A DNA stretch of 64,000 bases. Source: Ariolimax columbianus. Lineage: Eukaryota; Mollusca; Gastropoda; Stylommatophora; Arionidae. The stretch covers positions 158,245,674 through 158,309,673 of the forward strand of contig JAVGWX010000002.1 of the NCBI GenBank assembly GCA_036924085.1. The letters run 5' to 3'. The number at the start of each line of letters is the position of its first letter. The first letter of the stretch is position 1. The notes under the pieces are model-generated. The model had not been told where the DNA came from, did not search any database, and saw only the letters and a list, made by a program, of their open reading frames with translations. Shown piece after piece: positions 32,050 to 44,104 of the stretch. The translations under genes were made by a program, and so were the position numbers.

Positions 32050-33494
32050 CTACCTAATTCCATTTCTGAACTGAGGTAATTTCTCCATGTTTTTGACTAG
32101 CGCTATCAAGCCTACTATCAAACGTTCCTTAGCAGTAATGCTTACTTCAGACGGACTCTGCGCTCCATCGGATGTCTCTAATGTCTGGGCGATTTCATCC
32201 TGTAAAACGCCCATCGCAGTTGTCTGGTCTTCTTGATCTACAGTTATTTGGTTTGTATCTACCGGTTTCCTGGTGGTGTTACGTACACTTACATCGTCCG
32301 CTACTTCAGCCTTTCGTCCGTCTGTATTCAATATTTGTGGGAAAGATGTTTCCCACTGTTCGTTTGACCGTTGGCTTATCTCGAACTGGGATCTTATCAT
32401 CATTGCTTCGATAACTGGTTCACTGTCCTGGCTGGGGTTAACCTGTCTTTCCCTTTTCTTCGTTTTCCTTAGAAAAGCTGTTCCTCTCTTCTAGGCTGCA
32501 CGAGTGTTCTTGCACGGTGCGTCTGTTTCGCATTCTAGCTGTGCGTCATTCCCACTTCCTTCCTCGGTGGTCTAAGGGTTGTCCCTTCCTTCGGTCTGTT
32601 CGACCCCTTTTCCCGCATCTAGGACCTGGCGTGGGTGGGCACGAAACCATAGCTGGCCCTGCCACCATTCCTCCTCCTCTCCTTTCCTCTTCATCTGACG
32701 AATCTCCGACTGTTCCCTTACTCGATTCTTCGTCGACTTCAACTAATGTTCTACCAGGCTTTACCACAAGTTCCTGGTAAACTTGGCCCCTTTCATCCGG
32801 CCCGACCGTGTTACCTGACGTAACACTCTCTTCCTGAATATTCGGGCTACGCTATCCGATGATGTTACGTTTCATCTGGACGTCTGGGCGAACGTTTGTC
32901 TCGTTTGCATTGCGTAACCTGTCCTCCGTACCTAACTTTTCTGGATACACAAAACCTGCATCTTTTTCTTTCTGTCCATCCGTCCCACGCTCAAAGTCTC
33001 TTTTATAGCTCCTGCTCTGTCTCTCCATCTGTAACTTTGCAAATGGTCTCTCATTATGGGCCCGATTTAAACTTCTGCTTAACCATTTTTACACGCATTT
33101 GACTTGGCCTCTCTACCTAGGTCAAACTCTTCCCCCTTTCGCCCCCTCTGTTCAGCCGTCTACACACGTCCAACCTGAGATTTCCACATCCGTCCCTCCA
33201 CGGATCGGAAAGTGGAAGTTGGTCGAGCTTCCTACTCACTTTCCTACCATTCTGTCCCCTTCCAAAACACTGGGCCGTGTTTACTTCTGTCATTTGTTTA
33301 TTTCTTCTCTCCTTCCTAGCTGGTTTGGGCGCTCTGTTTCCAAACTGTTGCAACAACTGTCACAGCTTCCATCTGAGGTCTTTTTCCTGTCTTTCCAGCA
33401 GAATACCTCTGCTTGTTAGTTCTCTTAGCTGGTTTTGTAGTTGACTTTTGTCGTCCAACTTATCGCTCGTCATTTGAACTGTAGCTAGTGCCAT
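32050..33494 (-). pseudogene. Unrecognised coding-like region, three broken frames
   Basis: Minus-strand frames succeed each other in different phases. 33494-33117 starts MALATVQMTSDKLDDKSQLQ, has one TGA at 33362-33360, then reads on as a Lys/Arg-rich segment. 32767-32546 is Glu/Gly/Arg-rich (EVDEESSKG, DSSDEEERRGGG), and 32403-32050 is an acidic 117-codon stretch. The charged composition and low stop density suggest a decayed gag- or ORF1-like protein or a broken host gene, but I recognise no domain. No flanking long terminal repeats were found by eye. Confidence 0.3.
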
Positions 33495-34145
33495 GTAAGG
33501 GTTGTTTTTGACAAATAGTCCTCTTCTCTAGACAACGTTCGTATTCCGAATTATATTTGGGCATCCAATAGACAAATATCCAAAAACTAGACAATGATAG
33601 CATTGTTTAATATTGTTTAACATCTGGTTGAATAAACCAGTCTGGCCCCCCCAAAGAAAAAATTTACAAGACTGTCAAATATGCACAAAGTCTTGTCAAT
33701 AATGCAAAAAAGGGTGACAAATGTCAACACATACCGGTCAGATGATTGGAAGAGCTACCTATGGTAATTAACACTCGAACCACTAGCTACTTCCCTTCTC
33801 CTAACTACACACAAAAACTTATTTAAAACCGCGGCCGACACTTGTGTTCAACGAGAACCAAATAAAGAACTGTAGCTACACACAAAACTATATTTATAAA
33901 AACTACCACGACAATCCGTGGTCACGGACACCAAATAATAATGTTTAGCAGATCCCACTGTTTGCTCTAGGGTTATTCTAACTTAGAACATTATCACACT
34001 AATCCACATCAATCATGACCACACACTTCAAATAATATAGCACACAGCAGATGGCATATTTATTATATAATACTCATATCAGAAAAATGAGTAGTGAAAT
34101 TACAAACACAATACAATACATATCAACTTAACTAAATATTCCTAG

Positions 34146-34147
<2 letters not shown>
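33495..34147. other. No recognisable feature
   Basis: AT-rich. Two similar words, CTACACACAAAAACTTATTT (33811) and CTACACACAAAACTATATTT (33873), form a weak local duplication of about 60 bp. Confidence 0.4.

Positions 34148-34238
<91 letters not shown>
34148..34238. repeat. (AT)n microsatellite, about 45 repeats
   Basis: Uninterrupted AT dinucleotide tract of about 91 bp. Confidence 0.98.
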
Positions 34239-34244
<6 letters not shown>

Positions 34245-34287
34245 TATTATAAATATTAACTAAAGCGGAAATTTGAAGCATTAGCTC

Positions 34288-34686
34288 TTGATGGAATTCC
34301 CAACTATCAGTACCCAGTTCTATTGCCTACACACATCACGCATACATCTCTTTAACTGCATCATCAACACACCTTATCAAAAACTTCCTCACTCAAATCC
34401 CCTCAAGCGGGCAATTTGGACATACCTCGTTCACAATGTGCCCTGCTTACAACAGACGTTCAGATTATCTATTATTACAAACCTCACACATCTATTTGAG
34501 CGATCCTGTTCTATCACTAACATTCGTCCAACAGTCTCTCAATCGCTCCTCTATCAAATCGGTGAGCTAAACGAACTCCTATCTACAGCCACTCTCATTC
34601 GCTCTCCTCCCCTCTCCATCCAACCTCCTGAGCTAAACTTTGTCTCGAGTTATATACACTCAAGCAGAATCAGAGCTGACCAATGA
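34288..34686 (+). other. Unrecognised 132-codon open frame
   Basis: ATG-started frame rich in Leu, Ser, Ile and Thr. No signal peptide, domain or repeat that I recognise, and no flanking gene context. It does not sit on a simple repeat, unlike nearly all other frames of this length here. Chance or a decayed exon are both possible. Confidence 0.2.
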
Positions 34687-34689
34687 ATC

Positions 34690-35100
34690 TAGGGGGGGGG
34701 GGGTGGCTCTTTTCAGTCATTATTGGAACGAAATACTTTGCACACCTATCACTCATCTATGGCAGCAAGCTCCGCTGCCAATACGTCTGTCACTCATTCT
34801 CCCACTACCCAAATCGGAACGTCAGTGGTCAGCTCCTACCTGTCCACATTCTTTGCCCCAACTCTGTTTTTCTTTGTTGAGACGGTGAGTGACCTCGACA
34901 CGCATTCAGGTAGCTTTAAGCTTTAACATGTTCAGGTACCTTTGTTATCAGCACCCACATCACCCCTGTCCTAAACTCTCTTGCTCCGACGGGAACTGTT
35001 ACACTAGGGCTGTTTTTATATAGGGTTAGGTGACCAGATGCCAACCTCGCGGACTTTTCTTCCTTAGACGGATACAAATTTACGTCTTAGTTGGCTGTAG
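34690..35100. other. No recognisable feature
   Basis: Includes a G10 run near 34690-34702. Its right part may be the 3' body of the minus-strand SINE at 35110-35176. Confidence 0.4.
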
Positions 35101-35109
35101 CGTGTCGAA

Positions 35110-35176
35110 ACCGAGGATTGAACCCGTAATCTCGTTCTGTAAATGCCATTTCTCAAACCACTCTGCTAGTGAGACG
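35110..35176 (-). mobile_element. tRNA-derived SINE head (probable)
   Basis: On the minus strand the perfect A box TAGCAGAGTGG (35168-35158) is followed 33 bases later by a B box GGTTCAATCCT (35124-35114), in a 65-nt tRNA-sized segment beginning GTCTCACTAGCAGAGTGG. The middle GGCATTTACAGAACGAGAT resembles an anticodon arm. Stem pairing is imperfect, so a SINE head or tRNA pseudogene rather than a working tRNA. Confidence 0.65.
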
Positions 35177-35179
35177 TAC

Positions 35180-35780
35180 CTTCGGCAACAATCTTGTTTT
35201 ACCTCTTACATGATGAGGTTGCAAGCCACATGTACATCCCTCATCAGTCTTCTTTCATAGCATTCGTGGAAAGTGCACTAGGCACATCTTTTAATCTGCA
35301 CTAATCAACCAACTGGATAACACTAGAAAGAGTTCCAGTCTACCCAGATGCAAATCAGTATCTGACTCAATGGAAAGTTACTACGCCGAGCGAAATGGAG
35401 ACCATACCTCACAAAAACGATCAGACATGGTACACTGACAAATGCAACACTTTATCCTCAATAGCAGTCTCTGCAATGGAACTTCCATTTATATTTGTTT
35501 TGAGTAAGTGTCAGGTGAGGTGTAGTTAAGACAGACACACCTTGCAGCCATGTGAGAAATGACTCTTACGATACCTTATTGCAGACATTCTATGGGAATC
35601 GAATCACCCCAGCATGTCTGGCTAGCGCCGTTAAGTTAATGCATAGTTAAGGAAATTGTAGTATTAATGTCATGAAATCCCAGAAGTGTATGTTTAAAAC
35701 AGTCCGGCAGCAGGCACTACTGTCAAGGATCGAGTGTTGCGGAATTGAATGTCATTTTCTTATGAGGTGGGATGATTACT
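35180..35780. other. No recognisable feature
   Basis: Short frames only; no motif seen. Confidence 0.4.
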
Positions 35781-35783
35781 TCT

Positions 35784-36150
35784 CTTTCCACACTGCCTGA
35801 CCTCTCTTCCCTTTCCACATTGCCTGTCCTCTCTTCCCTTTCCACAATGCCTGTCCTCTCTTCCCTTTCCACAATGCCTGTCCTCTCTTCCCTTTCCACA
35901 TCGCCTGTCCTCTCTTCCCTTTCCACAATGCCTGTCCTCTCTTCCCTTTCCACATCGCCTGTCCTCTCTTCCCTTTCCATAATGCCTGTCCTCTCTTCCC
36001 TTTCCACAATGCCTGTCCTCTCTTCCCTTTCCACATTGCCTGTCCTCTCTTCCCTTTCCACAATGCCTGTCCTCTCTTCCCTTTCCACATTGCCTGTCCT
36101 CTCTTCTTTTTCTACATTGCCTGTCCTCCCTTCCCTTTTCCCACTGCCTG
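35784..36150. repeat. 27-bp minisatellite, about 13 copies
   Basis: Unit CCTGTCCTCTCTTCCCTTTC plus CACAATG/CACATTG/CACATCG. Pyrimidine-rich plus strand. The multiple-of-three period keeps several frames open on both strands. Confidence 0.96.
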
Positions 36151-36234
36151 TCATCTCTAAGTAGTAAGCCACATGCCCATTTACAAGATCCGGTAGTGAA
36201 AGAGCTGACACCAGCCAACGAATCATAGCGCGAT

Positions 36235-36490
36235 GCTTGTATAAGGAGCTGACCAAGACCCTATTCTGCCTTCACGTGGCGGCCTTGGAGACAGGACGCA
36301 CTAGTGGGGCTAACTCGGGGATAGGATTCACAAAGAGAAGGCAAACTCGGTGCTTAAAAAAAACAAAAAAACACTGAAATCCAATGCGTCGGGCCGAAAA
36401 AATATCGCAGCCTCAACGCAAACTATCTCATAATGTCCGTTTCGGGCGAACGCCAAAGAAGAAGACGAAGAAGATGAAGAAGAAGGAAGA
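36235..36490 (+). mobile_element. Possible retroelement 3' end with GAA tail
   Basis: GAACGCCAAAGAAGAAG followed by an irregular GAA/GAC/GAT tail at 36450-36490 closely resembles the tail of the LINE copy at 12521-12538 (AAAGAAGACGAAGAAG). The ~200 bp before it read LETGRTSGANSGIG in one plus frame, which I do not recognise. No duplication of flanks was identified. Confidence 0.4.
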
Positions 36491-36803
36491 TGGAACGAAG
36501 AAGAAAGAATGTTCGTAAAACTCGAAAATTAATTTAACAATTCAATTAACATAATAACTACCGAACTGAAAAGTAATTACGTGAACGTGCATAAGAAGAA
36601 ACTTCAACAACATGTCATGGATGAATTGACAAGAAAGACATGAATGTATCAACGGGAGGCATGCATTCTTAAGTTGGGAATAGAATATCGGTTTTGAAGA
36701 GATCGTGGACAAACATGGAATCGGTGCTTACAATAAAAACTGGAAGTTGATGATGGACCTGTGCTTCAACTGGTGATTGGTGGCAGCATGATAGAATACA
36801 GAA

Positions 36804-37312
36804 CACAACATGAGACTCACAGAACACAACATGAGACTCACATACAGAACACAACATGAGACTCACATACAGAACACAACATGAGACTCACATACAGAAC
36901 ACAACATGAGACTCACATACAGAACACAACATGAGACTCACATACAGAACACAACATGAGACTCACATACAGAACACAACATGAGACTCACATACGGAAC
37001 ACAACATGAGACTCACATACAGAACACAACATGAGACTCACATACAGAACACAACATAAGTCTCACATACAGAACCCAACATGAGACTCACAGAACACAA
37101 CATGAGACTCACATACAGAACACAGCACGAGACTCACATACAGAACACAACATGAGACTCACATACAGAACACAACATGAGATTCGTATACAGAACACAA
37201 CATGAGACTCACATACAGAACACAACATGAGACTCAAATACAGAACACAACATGACACTCACATACAGAACACAACATGAGATTCGCATACAGAACACGA
37301 CATGAGACTCAT
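36804..37312. repeat. 25-bp minisatellite, about 20 copies
   Basis: Unit ACAACATGAGACTCACATAC plus AGAAC. Two copies at the left and one near 37090 lack the ATACAGA piece. ATTCGTAT/ATTCGCAT variants occur at the right. Confidence 0.96.
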
Positions 37313-37780
37313 CAGACCACATGATACCATTTATATACGAACTTCAGATCCCTATTACTCGATGTACAAGTGTGTAAGGGAGCAAACCGTCGTCTTCTGG
37401 TAGCCAAATAAAAATCAAACTTAAAAGGTAAACAACAATATATAACCGCAGACAACAGCTCAATGTGAGATTCCTCAGGAACAAGGGTCTCCAAAACTTC
37501 AAGTCACAGTATCAGATAGGGCTAGGCATCGTGCGTTGCAACAGTTAGAAGAAATAGATGATATAGAAGAGCACAGCTAAGGTATGAACAAAAATATGGA
37601 ATGAGACTTGTAGAGGAGTTTTGTGGAAAATGGAACGCCAATACAAAGAATGAATAATAGCATAAACATTGGCAAAGATGAAGGAAAGAAAAATGAAGAT
37701 AGCGTATTTCAGTAGAAATACCAGAAATACTAAAGCCAAGGAGAAGGAAATATACAATGAAGCCAACAAAGAATACTGAT
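37313..37780. other. Possible LINE D upstream part
   Basis: Purine-rich on the plus strand with words like those of the LINE remnant that follows, but I cannot align it to a domain. Confidence 0.35.
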
Positions 37781-37784
37781 GAGC

Positions 37785-38455
37785 ATCAGGAGAGACAAAG
37801 AGAAATTGCATCGACGAGTTGACAAGATATGCAGAGGAAAGTGCACATAAAGACAATATAACATACCAGAACAACAGCGCAAAGGAACTGACGGAAAACT
37901 ATAAACAAGTGAATGGCTCTATTCAAGATAATGACAGAAATTTCATTAGAAACGCAAATAAGCAGAAACAGAGATTGTCAGAACATTTAGAAAAAAACCC
38001 ATCTAAATAGGCTAGCTCTACGGGATCAGAATAAAACGGAACTGCAAGATCATTCCAATAAGCCAAACAAAGAAGAAATTCCGAAAACACTGATGCTTCT
38101 GAATGATGATAAAGCCACTGGCCCAGATGACATCCCAACAGAAATAATTAAAGCAGACATTGACAATAAAATATAACAAGCAATTGAACTTAACATTTAA
38201 AAGGTCATAAGAAAGATTTGAAGTAAAAATGCGAATAAACTTTGGATACTAACAGAGGAGTGTGTCACACAAGGCCAACTATAGTGTAAGATGATTGCAC
38301 CGTATGAATAAACATGTAATAAAAACAACTGATGGTTTGACGGATGCTTTAATGAAACCGCAGGAGTACGGCAGACATGTTTAATTGTATCAATACTTAT
38401 TAACATTTATATGGATAAAATAACAGCCAGAGTCAGCAACATTACAGGTGCTGTT
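37785..38455 (+). mobile_element. RTE-like LINE reverse-transcriptase remnant (LINE D)
   Basis: Blocks in order: RYAEESAHKDN and YKQVNGSIQDNDRNFI (pre-RT linker), LSEHLEK, then after a frameshift KEEIPKTLMLLNDDKATGPD DIPTEIIKAD near 38075-38155 (RT N-terminal fingers, the KxGKAxGPDxIPxE block), and GVRQTCLIVSILINIYMDKI near 38370-38430 (RT motif B/B2). The palm motif A region between them is missing and the catalytic YADD block is not found downstream, so the copy is internally deleted. Stops are frequent. Confidence 0.75.
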
Positions 38456-38511
38456 TAATACGGGAAGCGAACTCAGCGCGTGAATGAATTTTGAAAATGC
38501 TGATTTTGATT

Positions 38512-38772
38512 AGATGTGGTCAGAACTAAACCTTAAACTGATAAGATAAGGTCAAAACTAAACCTTAAACTGATAAGATATGGTCAAAACTAAACCTTAA
38601 ATTGATAAGATATGGTCAGAACTAAACCTTAAGCTGATAAGATAAGGTCAAAGCCAAACCTTAAACTGATAAGATGTGGTCAAAACTAAACCTTAAACTG
38701 ATAAGATAAGGTCAAAACTAAACCTTAGACTGATAAGATATGGTCAGAACTTAACCTTAAACTGATTAGATA
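38512..38772. repeat. 32-bp minisatellite, about 8 copies
   Basis: Unit GATAAGATATGGTCAAAACT plus AAACCTTAAACT, with ATAAGG/ATATGG/ATGTGG variants. It starts about 60 bp after the LINE D remnant. Confidence 0.95.
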
Positions 38773-39299
38773 TCAATACAGAAATATGATGATTTTGTTA
38801 TATCTTGATATTACAAGTTGTCCAACTACTACTGCACGCATATAACATACACACAATATAGCTAAAAATCACGATGCACATCACTTATCAGATGACCACA
38901 CGGGCTTACAACAACAGACGCAACAGACAAGACGACGGCTAACTGAGCCAAAGGATCGACACGTCTTCTCAGTCAAATTAAAAAAGCAATCATGACTTGA
39001 TTTTGAAACTTGTGTCGACTTTCTTGACCCTGAAATGGACTGTAATAATGAATCCAAAACAAACTTGTTTTTTGATTATTGTAAAAAATATATGTACTAC
39101 TTGATCAATCAGAAATGACGTTTTTGACATATTGTTCTGGATATAAGAGATGCTTGAACGAAATTTAGAGAGAAAAACCTTGACACATGTTGCTGCTAAT
39201 GGCTGGTCTTTGATGTTGATGATGATGTTGTTGGTTGTCACTCGCATCGAATTCATTCATCGCTTGACGAGAAGATTCTTCATCCGAAATCGTACGTGA
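38773..39299. other. No recognisable feature
   Basis: AT-rich; a short GATGTTGATGATGATGTTG run is present near 39210-39230. Confidence 0.45.
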
Positions 39300-39465
39300 C
39301 CAGATGGGTTAGATCCCCCTGACTGTAGTGCAAGACTTAGCTAACTCACCAATTTGAGGATCCCAGGCTTGGTCTCCACCTCGTTAGTCAGATTGCTGTA
39401 ACAGAGTCTGTTTTAATGAATGGAGCGTGGAAGAACGGTTGAATATTGATCAGCATATTTCACAT
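39300..39465. mobile_element. Dispersed SINE-like repeat, copy 2
   Basis: Shares ordered words with 16752-16899: CTGTAGTG at 39323, CTCCACCTCGTTAGTCAG near 39372, ATTGCTGTAACAG and TTGATCAGCATA near 39447. Class unknown. Confidence 0.45.
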
Positions 39466-40064
39466 GATTCTGATGTTACTCTTCTCTCCCTCCACGATCT
39501 GTATGTCTCACCTGTCCTGATATCACTCTTCTCTCCCACTTTTGATCAACATGTCTCACCTGACTGTGATGTTACCCTTCACTCCTGATGATTGACAGTA
39601 TGTGAATTATACTAGGGACTACAGCTCAGGGCCATCACATCGTACTGTATACTTGCCAAAAGACATAAAAGAGTGGTGTGCATTGTACTGGCAACGTCAA
39701 GACGTGAATGAGACAAGCACAGAAACCATCGCTATAGCTACATAAACATGCCGGTGGTCCAAGCCTTTCAACAGTATCCCAACTGTAGGTGTTTAACTAT
39801 GCGTCAGATAACGCTGGCCAGGACACAGTGATGAGATGGGGTAGAATTAGTATAAGGAAGGGGAGGATGGATGATGTTTGTGGTGAAGCGGTTAGTGGTT
39901 CTGCTCTGAACCTTACCTTGCTTGTGTTCAGATTCAGGAAACATTAGATGTCGCTCGGAAGTGAACAAATTAAAATACCTTTCGTCTTGTTGTGCATCAC
40001 TGGGCCGTTAAGGGAATAATCACTGTACACTACACTGGGCTTAAGGAAACAGGGCAGACTAAGG
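39466..40064. other. Short local duplication, otherwise no feature
   Basis: Two similar stretches with TGTCTCACCTGWCTGATRT and ACTCTTCTCTCCC at 39470-39590. Nothing else recognised. Confidence 0.4.
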
Positions 40065-40091
40065 AAGGGGGGGGGGGGAGAGAAAGAGAGA

Positions 40092-40129
<38 letters not shown>

Positions 40130-40388
40130 AAACAGAGAGAGAAAGAGACAAAGAGAGAGAGAAAGAGAGAAATAAAACGCAGAGAGAAAGAGAGAGAGGG
40201 AGAGAAAGAGAGAGAGAGAAAGAGAAAGAGAGAGAGAAATAGAGAGAGAGAAGAGAGAAAGAGAAAGAGAGAGAGAAAAGAGAACAGAGAGAGAGAGAGG
40301 AAAAGAGAGAAAGAAACAGTGTGAGAGGAAAAAAAAAGAAAAATAAAGAAAGAGATGAAGCAAGTAGAAGAGAAAGAAATCGGAAGAC

Positions 40389-40463
<75 letters not shown>
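40065..40463. repeat. GA-rich tract ending in (GA)n
   Basis: Homopurine plus strand: a G9 run, interrupted GAGAAA words to about 40330, a short A-rich link, then uninterrupted (AG)n at 40391-40462. Open frames on both strands are composition artefacts. Confidence 0.97.
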
Positions 40464-40466
<3 letters not shown>

Positions 40467-40469
40467 GTA

Positions 40470-41500
40470 CTTATGTTGACGACTTACTCAAGTCTCTGTC
40501 CTCATGATTCTGCATCAAAAGAATTGGAAAACTGGTTGTTTTGTTCGTCAGACAAGGGTTAATGGTAGTCTAGCGACACCATTTTCTCACCAAACAGAAC
40601 CATCACGTCCAATAATTGACACTTATTTAGGAGCTGAGATGAATGAACATTTTCTGTTCATTCCTAGCCAATCAAAACATCGAAAGCAAGAACCTCGTTA
40701 CCAAAACGTCGGCATGTTTCCAAGAATTGGACACTCGGGGACTTTCCCCTAATTGGGTCAGATGGCCTGGAATGGAAATTACGGGGAGCTCAAACCGAAA
40801 TCTCTTCGATTTTCGCTTGCAGTGAGTACCTGGTCAAAGTTGCAGCCCCAGGTGATGGGTAGAGAGTGGAGGGGTGTGTGGGACGGGTGGGTGTGGGGTT
40901 TGGGGGTTTCTGCTTTGCCTAAATCGACATTCGTGTCCCTGGTCCCCTAAGGGCCTATACTATACCGTTATTTGCTCGTTAGCGCCAGTGACTGGATATT
41001 GAATGCAGCCATCCCGCCAAATTGTTTGCCATTGTGCTAGAAATGAGATTTCCTGCGGTTTTTTTGTTGTTGTAGTCTTTTTTTCTGGATTGCTGACAAT
41101 ACAGCCTGCACAAATTCAGTTAAATGGATAGAAAAACTCACACCAGTAAATGGTCTGTTTTGTCTGAGTTAAATCTCATTATCGATGTAACTGTTTTCTC
41201 CTGTCAGAAAACGACCAGAAGGAAAGAAGCACAAATAAGAATGTAAAAGGAAAGAAAGCAAAGTCTAAAAATGGAGCACACCAGCATACAGGCACGTCAT
41301 GCGCATGCGTATAATCCCCATTTGTGCCGAATGCGGGGTCAATAAAGGACATGAAGAATTGAAAACCTGCTGTCATACACAGAGGCGGACATATTTGATT
41401 ATGTAATGATATCCTCATTATTGTACTCTCTCTGGTCAATCGTATCAGATCGTACAGCCAATACGAGAGGTGATATCTCTCTGTAAGTTTGTGAACCATT
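40470..41500. other. No recognisable feature
   Basis: Short overlapping frames with no motif. A GTGTGGGACGGGTGGGTGTG-type G-rich stretch lies near 40875-40905. Confidence 0.4.
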
Positions 41501-41504
41501 CAAT

Positions 41505-41795
41505 CAATGTGTTTATTTGTGTGTCTGCCCTGCCTACTCCTCCATGTGTCTATATCGATGCCTGAATACTTCACTAACCAGGTGTCTGCCTGTTTCGCCC
41601 TTCATTCATGTCGGTCTATCCTTCTGTCAGTTCCTCCACCCATGTGTCTCTATGCCAGCTCCTCCGTCCATGTGCCTGACCTTCTGTCTGCAGCTCTACC
41701 CATATGTCTGTCTGTATAGGATCTCCTCAACTAATGTACTTATCCTTGTCGGTCGTTCAAATACATGTGTCTATATTCTGTCACCTCTCAACCCA
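41505..41795. repeat. Degenerate CCATGTGTCTGT repeats
   Basis: Diverged copies of a roughly 40-bp segment with CCCATGTGTCT and CTCCTCC words lead into the clean 34-bp array; probably its decayed edge. Confidence 0.55.
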
Positions 41796-42002
41796 TTTGT
41801 CTGCCTAGACATGGAATCCCCTCAACCCATTTGTCTGCCTAGACATGGAATCCCCTCAACCCATTTGTCTGCCTAGACATGGAATCCCCTAAACCCATTT
41901 GTCTGCCTAGACATGGAATCCCCTAAACCCATTTGTCTGCCTAGACATGGAATCCCCTAAACCCATTTGTCTGCCTAGACATGGAATCCCCTCAACCCAC
42001 GT
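41795..42002. repeat. 34-bp minisatellite, about 6 copies
   Basis: Near-identical units with CATTTGTCTGCCTAGACATG and GAATCCCCTMAACC. Confidence 0.96.
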
Positions 42003-42518
42003 GTCTGTCTGTCTCAGCAACCATCTATAGCTGATGTTTGTGAAGACTACAGGTACGCTTGTCCCGAACCGAGTCGTGGGTACGATTAGTTATCTCTCGC
42101 CCTCAGTAGATCGTCTAGAGCTGATATTTGAGAAGACTACATTTGTCCCGTTATAAGTGAACATATTTCTTTCTCTTATCGCTTTAAAAGGGAGTCCACC
42201 TTTCGTACCAATGGGCAATATTACAATTAGCCTTGATATATAGTGAGATAACCTCTATGTCCAGCTGTCTGTCTGTCTTTTGTCTTCTATTTGTATAGCC
42301 CCTTTAACTCCGCCTAGATGAAGATGGCGGTGGTCGCGAGGTGCTTTGCTTCGTCCCAGTTGACTGGCGAGCAGTCAATCTTACTCGGGTACTTTCCTTT
42401 GGAATACTATTCTTACTCTGGTACTTTCCCTTGTGAGACTATTCAATGACGTTGCTACATGTGACTATGTCACTCTAAATGTGACAGACTAACGTCAGAT
42501 TAATTGTCTTCTAACTCC
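42003..42518. other. No recognisable feature
   Basis: Contains two similar ~35-bp segments (CTATAGCTGATGTTTGTGAAG near 42027 and CTAGAGCTGATATTTGAGAAG near 42115). Otherwise nothing recognised. Confidence 0.4.
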
Positions 42519-42519
42519 T

Positions 42520-42755
42520 CTACCAGCACTCTAGACTCCAGATACTTCAATTCTCTCCTCTAGCATCATTCTTAACACCAGATACTACAATCGTCTCCTC
42601 TAGCATCATTCTGGACTCCAGATACTACAATCGTCTCCTCTAGCATCATTCTGGACTCCAGATACTACAATCGTCTCCTCTACCAACACCCTGGACTCCA
42701 GATACTACAATCATCTACCTCCTCTACCAACACTCTGGACTCCAGATTCTACAAC
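42520..42755. repeat. 40-bp minisatellite, about 6 copies
   Basis: Unit with CTCTAGCATCATTCTGGACT and CCAGATACTACAATCGTCTC; outer copies diverge to CTACCAACAC. Confidence 0.94.
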
Positions 42756-43044
42756 CAAATGGGCCGGACTATTCCCCATCATTTTATTGTTCATCATTCT
42801 TCACGACACGCCAGTCTCGTTAACCTAAAGGCGACGAAGGGGGGATTTTAATTGAACTGTTCCTGTCTGAATGATATATTCTATCCCTGTCTCAACTAAT
42901 TTGACTTCCACTGTTTAAGTTGCTCTGACCCATATGCTTCTTGATAGATGGCCCAGGTACACACAGCTCGCTGACACACAACCCTGTTACAGTAGTCACT
43001 ATATTATTGCTTGCAGGTCTGCGTCTCTCCGGTCTATGTGTATC
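42756..43044. other. No recognisable feature
   Basis: Under 300 bases of unassigned sequence between two arrays. Confidence 0.4.
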
Positions 43045-43397
43045 TCTGATTGTACAACGTGTACAGAAACCTGATTGTCCAACGTGTACAGAAATCTGAT
43101 TGTCCAAGGTGTACAGAAACCTGATTGTCCAACGTGTACAGAAACCTGATTGTCCAACGTGTACAGAAACCTGATTGTACAACGTGTACAGAAACCTGAT
43201 TGTCCAACGTGTACAGAAACCTGATTGTACAACGTGTACTGAAACCTGATTGTCCAACGTGTACAGAAACCTGATTGTACAACGTGTACTGAAACCTGAT
43301 TGTCCAACGTGTACAGAAACCTGATTGTCCAACATATACAGAAATCTGATTGTCCAACGTGTACAGAAACCTGATTGTCCAAAGTGTACAGAAACCA
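43045..43397. repeat. 25-bp minisatellite, about 14 copies
   Basis: Unit GTGTACAGAAACCTGATTGT plus CCAAC or ACAAC. The CC/AC alternative gives an irregular two-type pattern. All three minus frames are open in places. Confidence 0.96.
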
Positions 43398-43555
43398 CCT
43401 TTTTGGCTGGTCGGATCAGCAGGTTACCATCGGTGGATTGTGTGTAATAAAAATAAATTGACAGTTCAGTTTTCAGATACAAATAGAGAAACAGTTTCTA
43501 GTGACATGCTGGATTCCGGTTACATATCATCGCCTATTTCCGTGACTCATTGAAG

Positions 43556-43870
43556 TAACACCGTAACATAGTACAATGACATAACACCCTGACGTAACAC
43601 CATCACGTAACACCCTGACATGACATCGTGACGTAACACCATGAGGTAACACCCTGGCGTAACACCCTCACGTAACACCCTGACATATCATCGTGATGTA
43701 ACACCCTGACATAACATCGTGACGTAACACTCTGGCGTAACACCATGTCGTAACATCGTGACGTAACACCCTGACGCAACTTAATGACATTACTCAATGA
43801 CATTACTCAATGACATGACACACTGACGTAAAACCCTGACATAATTCAATCAATGACGTAACACAATGTT
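43556..43870. repeat. 13-bp minisatellite, about 24 copies
   Basis: Degenerate GTAACACCCTGAC units, with CATCGTGAC and TTACTCAATGAC variants at the right. Confidence 0.93.
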
Positions 43871-44104
43871 GAACACCAAATCCGAACGACAGTGTAGCAT
43901 ACATGTCAGATGAAGACCAAGGTCCATGTTGGACGATATGACCAAGAGATTACATGGAAACACCTGTCAGATTGCGCCATTAAGACAAGAGACAGGAGAC
44001 TTTGGAGATCCATTAGTGCCGGCCTTCAATGTGTAGATGGCAGCTGGTAGGTAATGTTTAATTGATCTTTCCATAAGTGAGTCTGACGATCTCATATTTT
44101 ACCG
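43871..44104. other. No recognisable feature
   Basis: Short unassigned stretch between arrays. Confidence 0.4.

Noticed and set aside
32050..34240. LTR retrotransposon with terminal repeats around the coding-like region
   Set aside because: No pair of direct terminal repeats or convincing primer-binding site could be found by eye on either side.
35110..35176. A functional tRNA gene
   Set aside because: A and B boxes are good but stems do not pair well and no terminator or clean acceptor stem is visible; SINE head is more likely. The same reasoning applies at 61582-61655.
36804..37312. CRISPR-like array of regular repeats and spacers
   Set aside because: The repeat is contiguous 25-bp units with no unique spacers, and the genome is eukaryotic.
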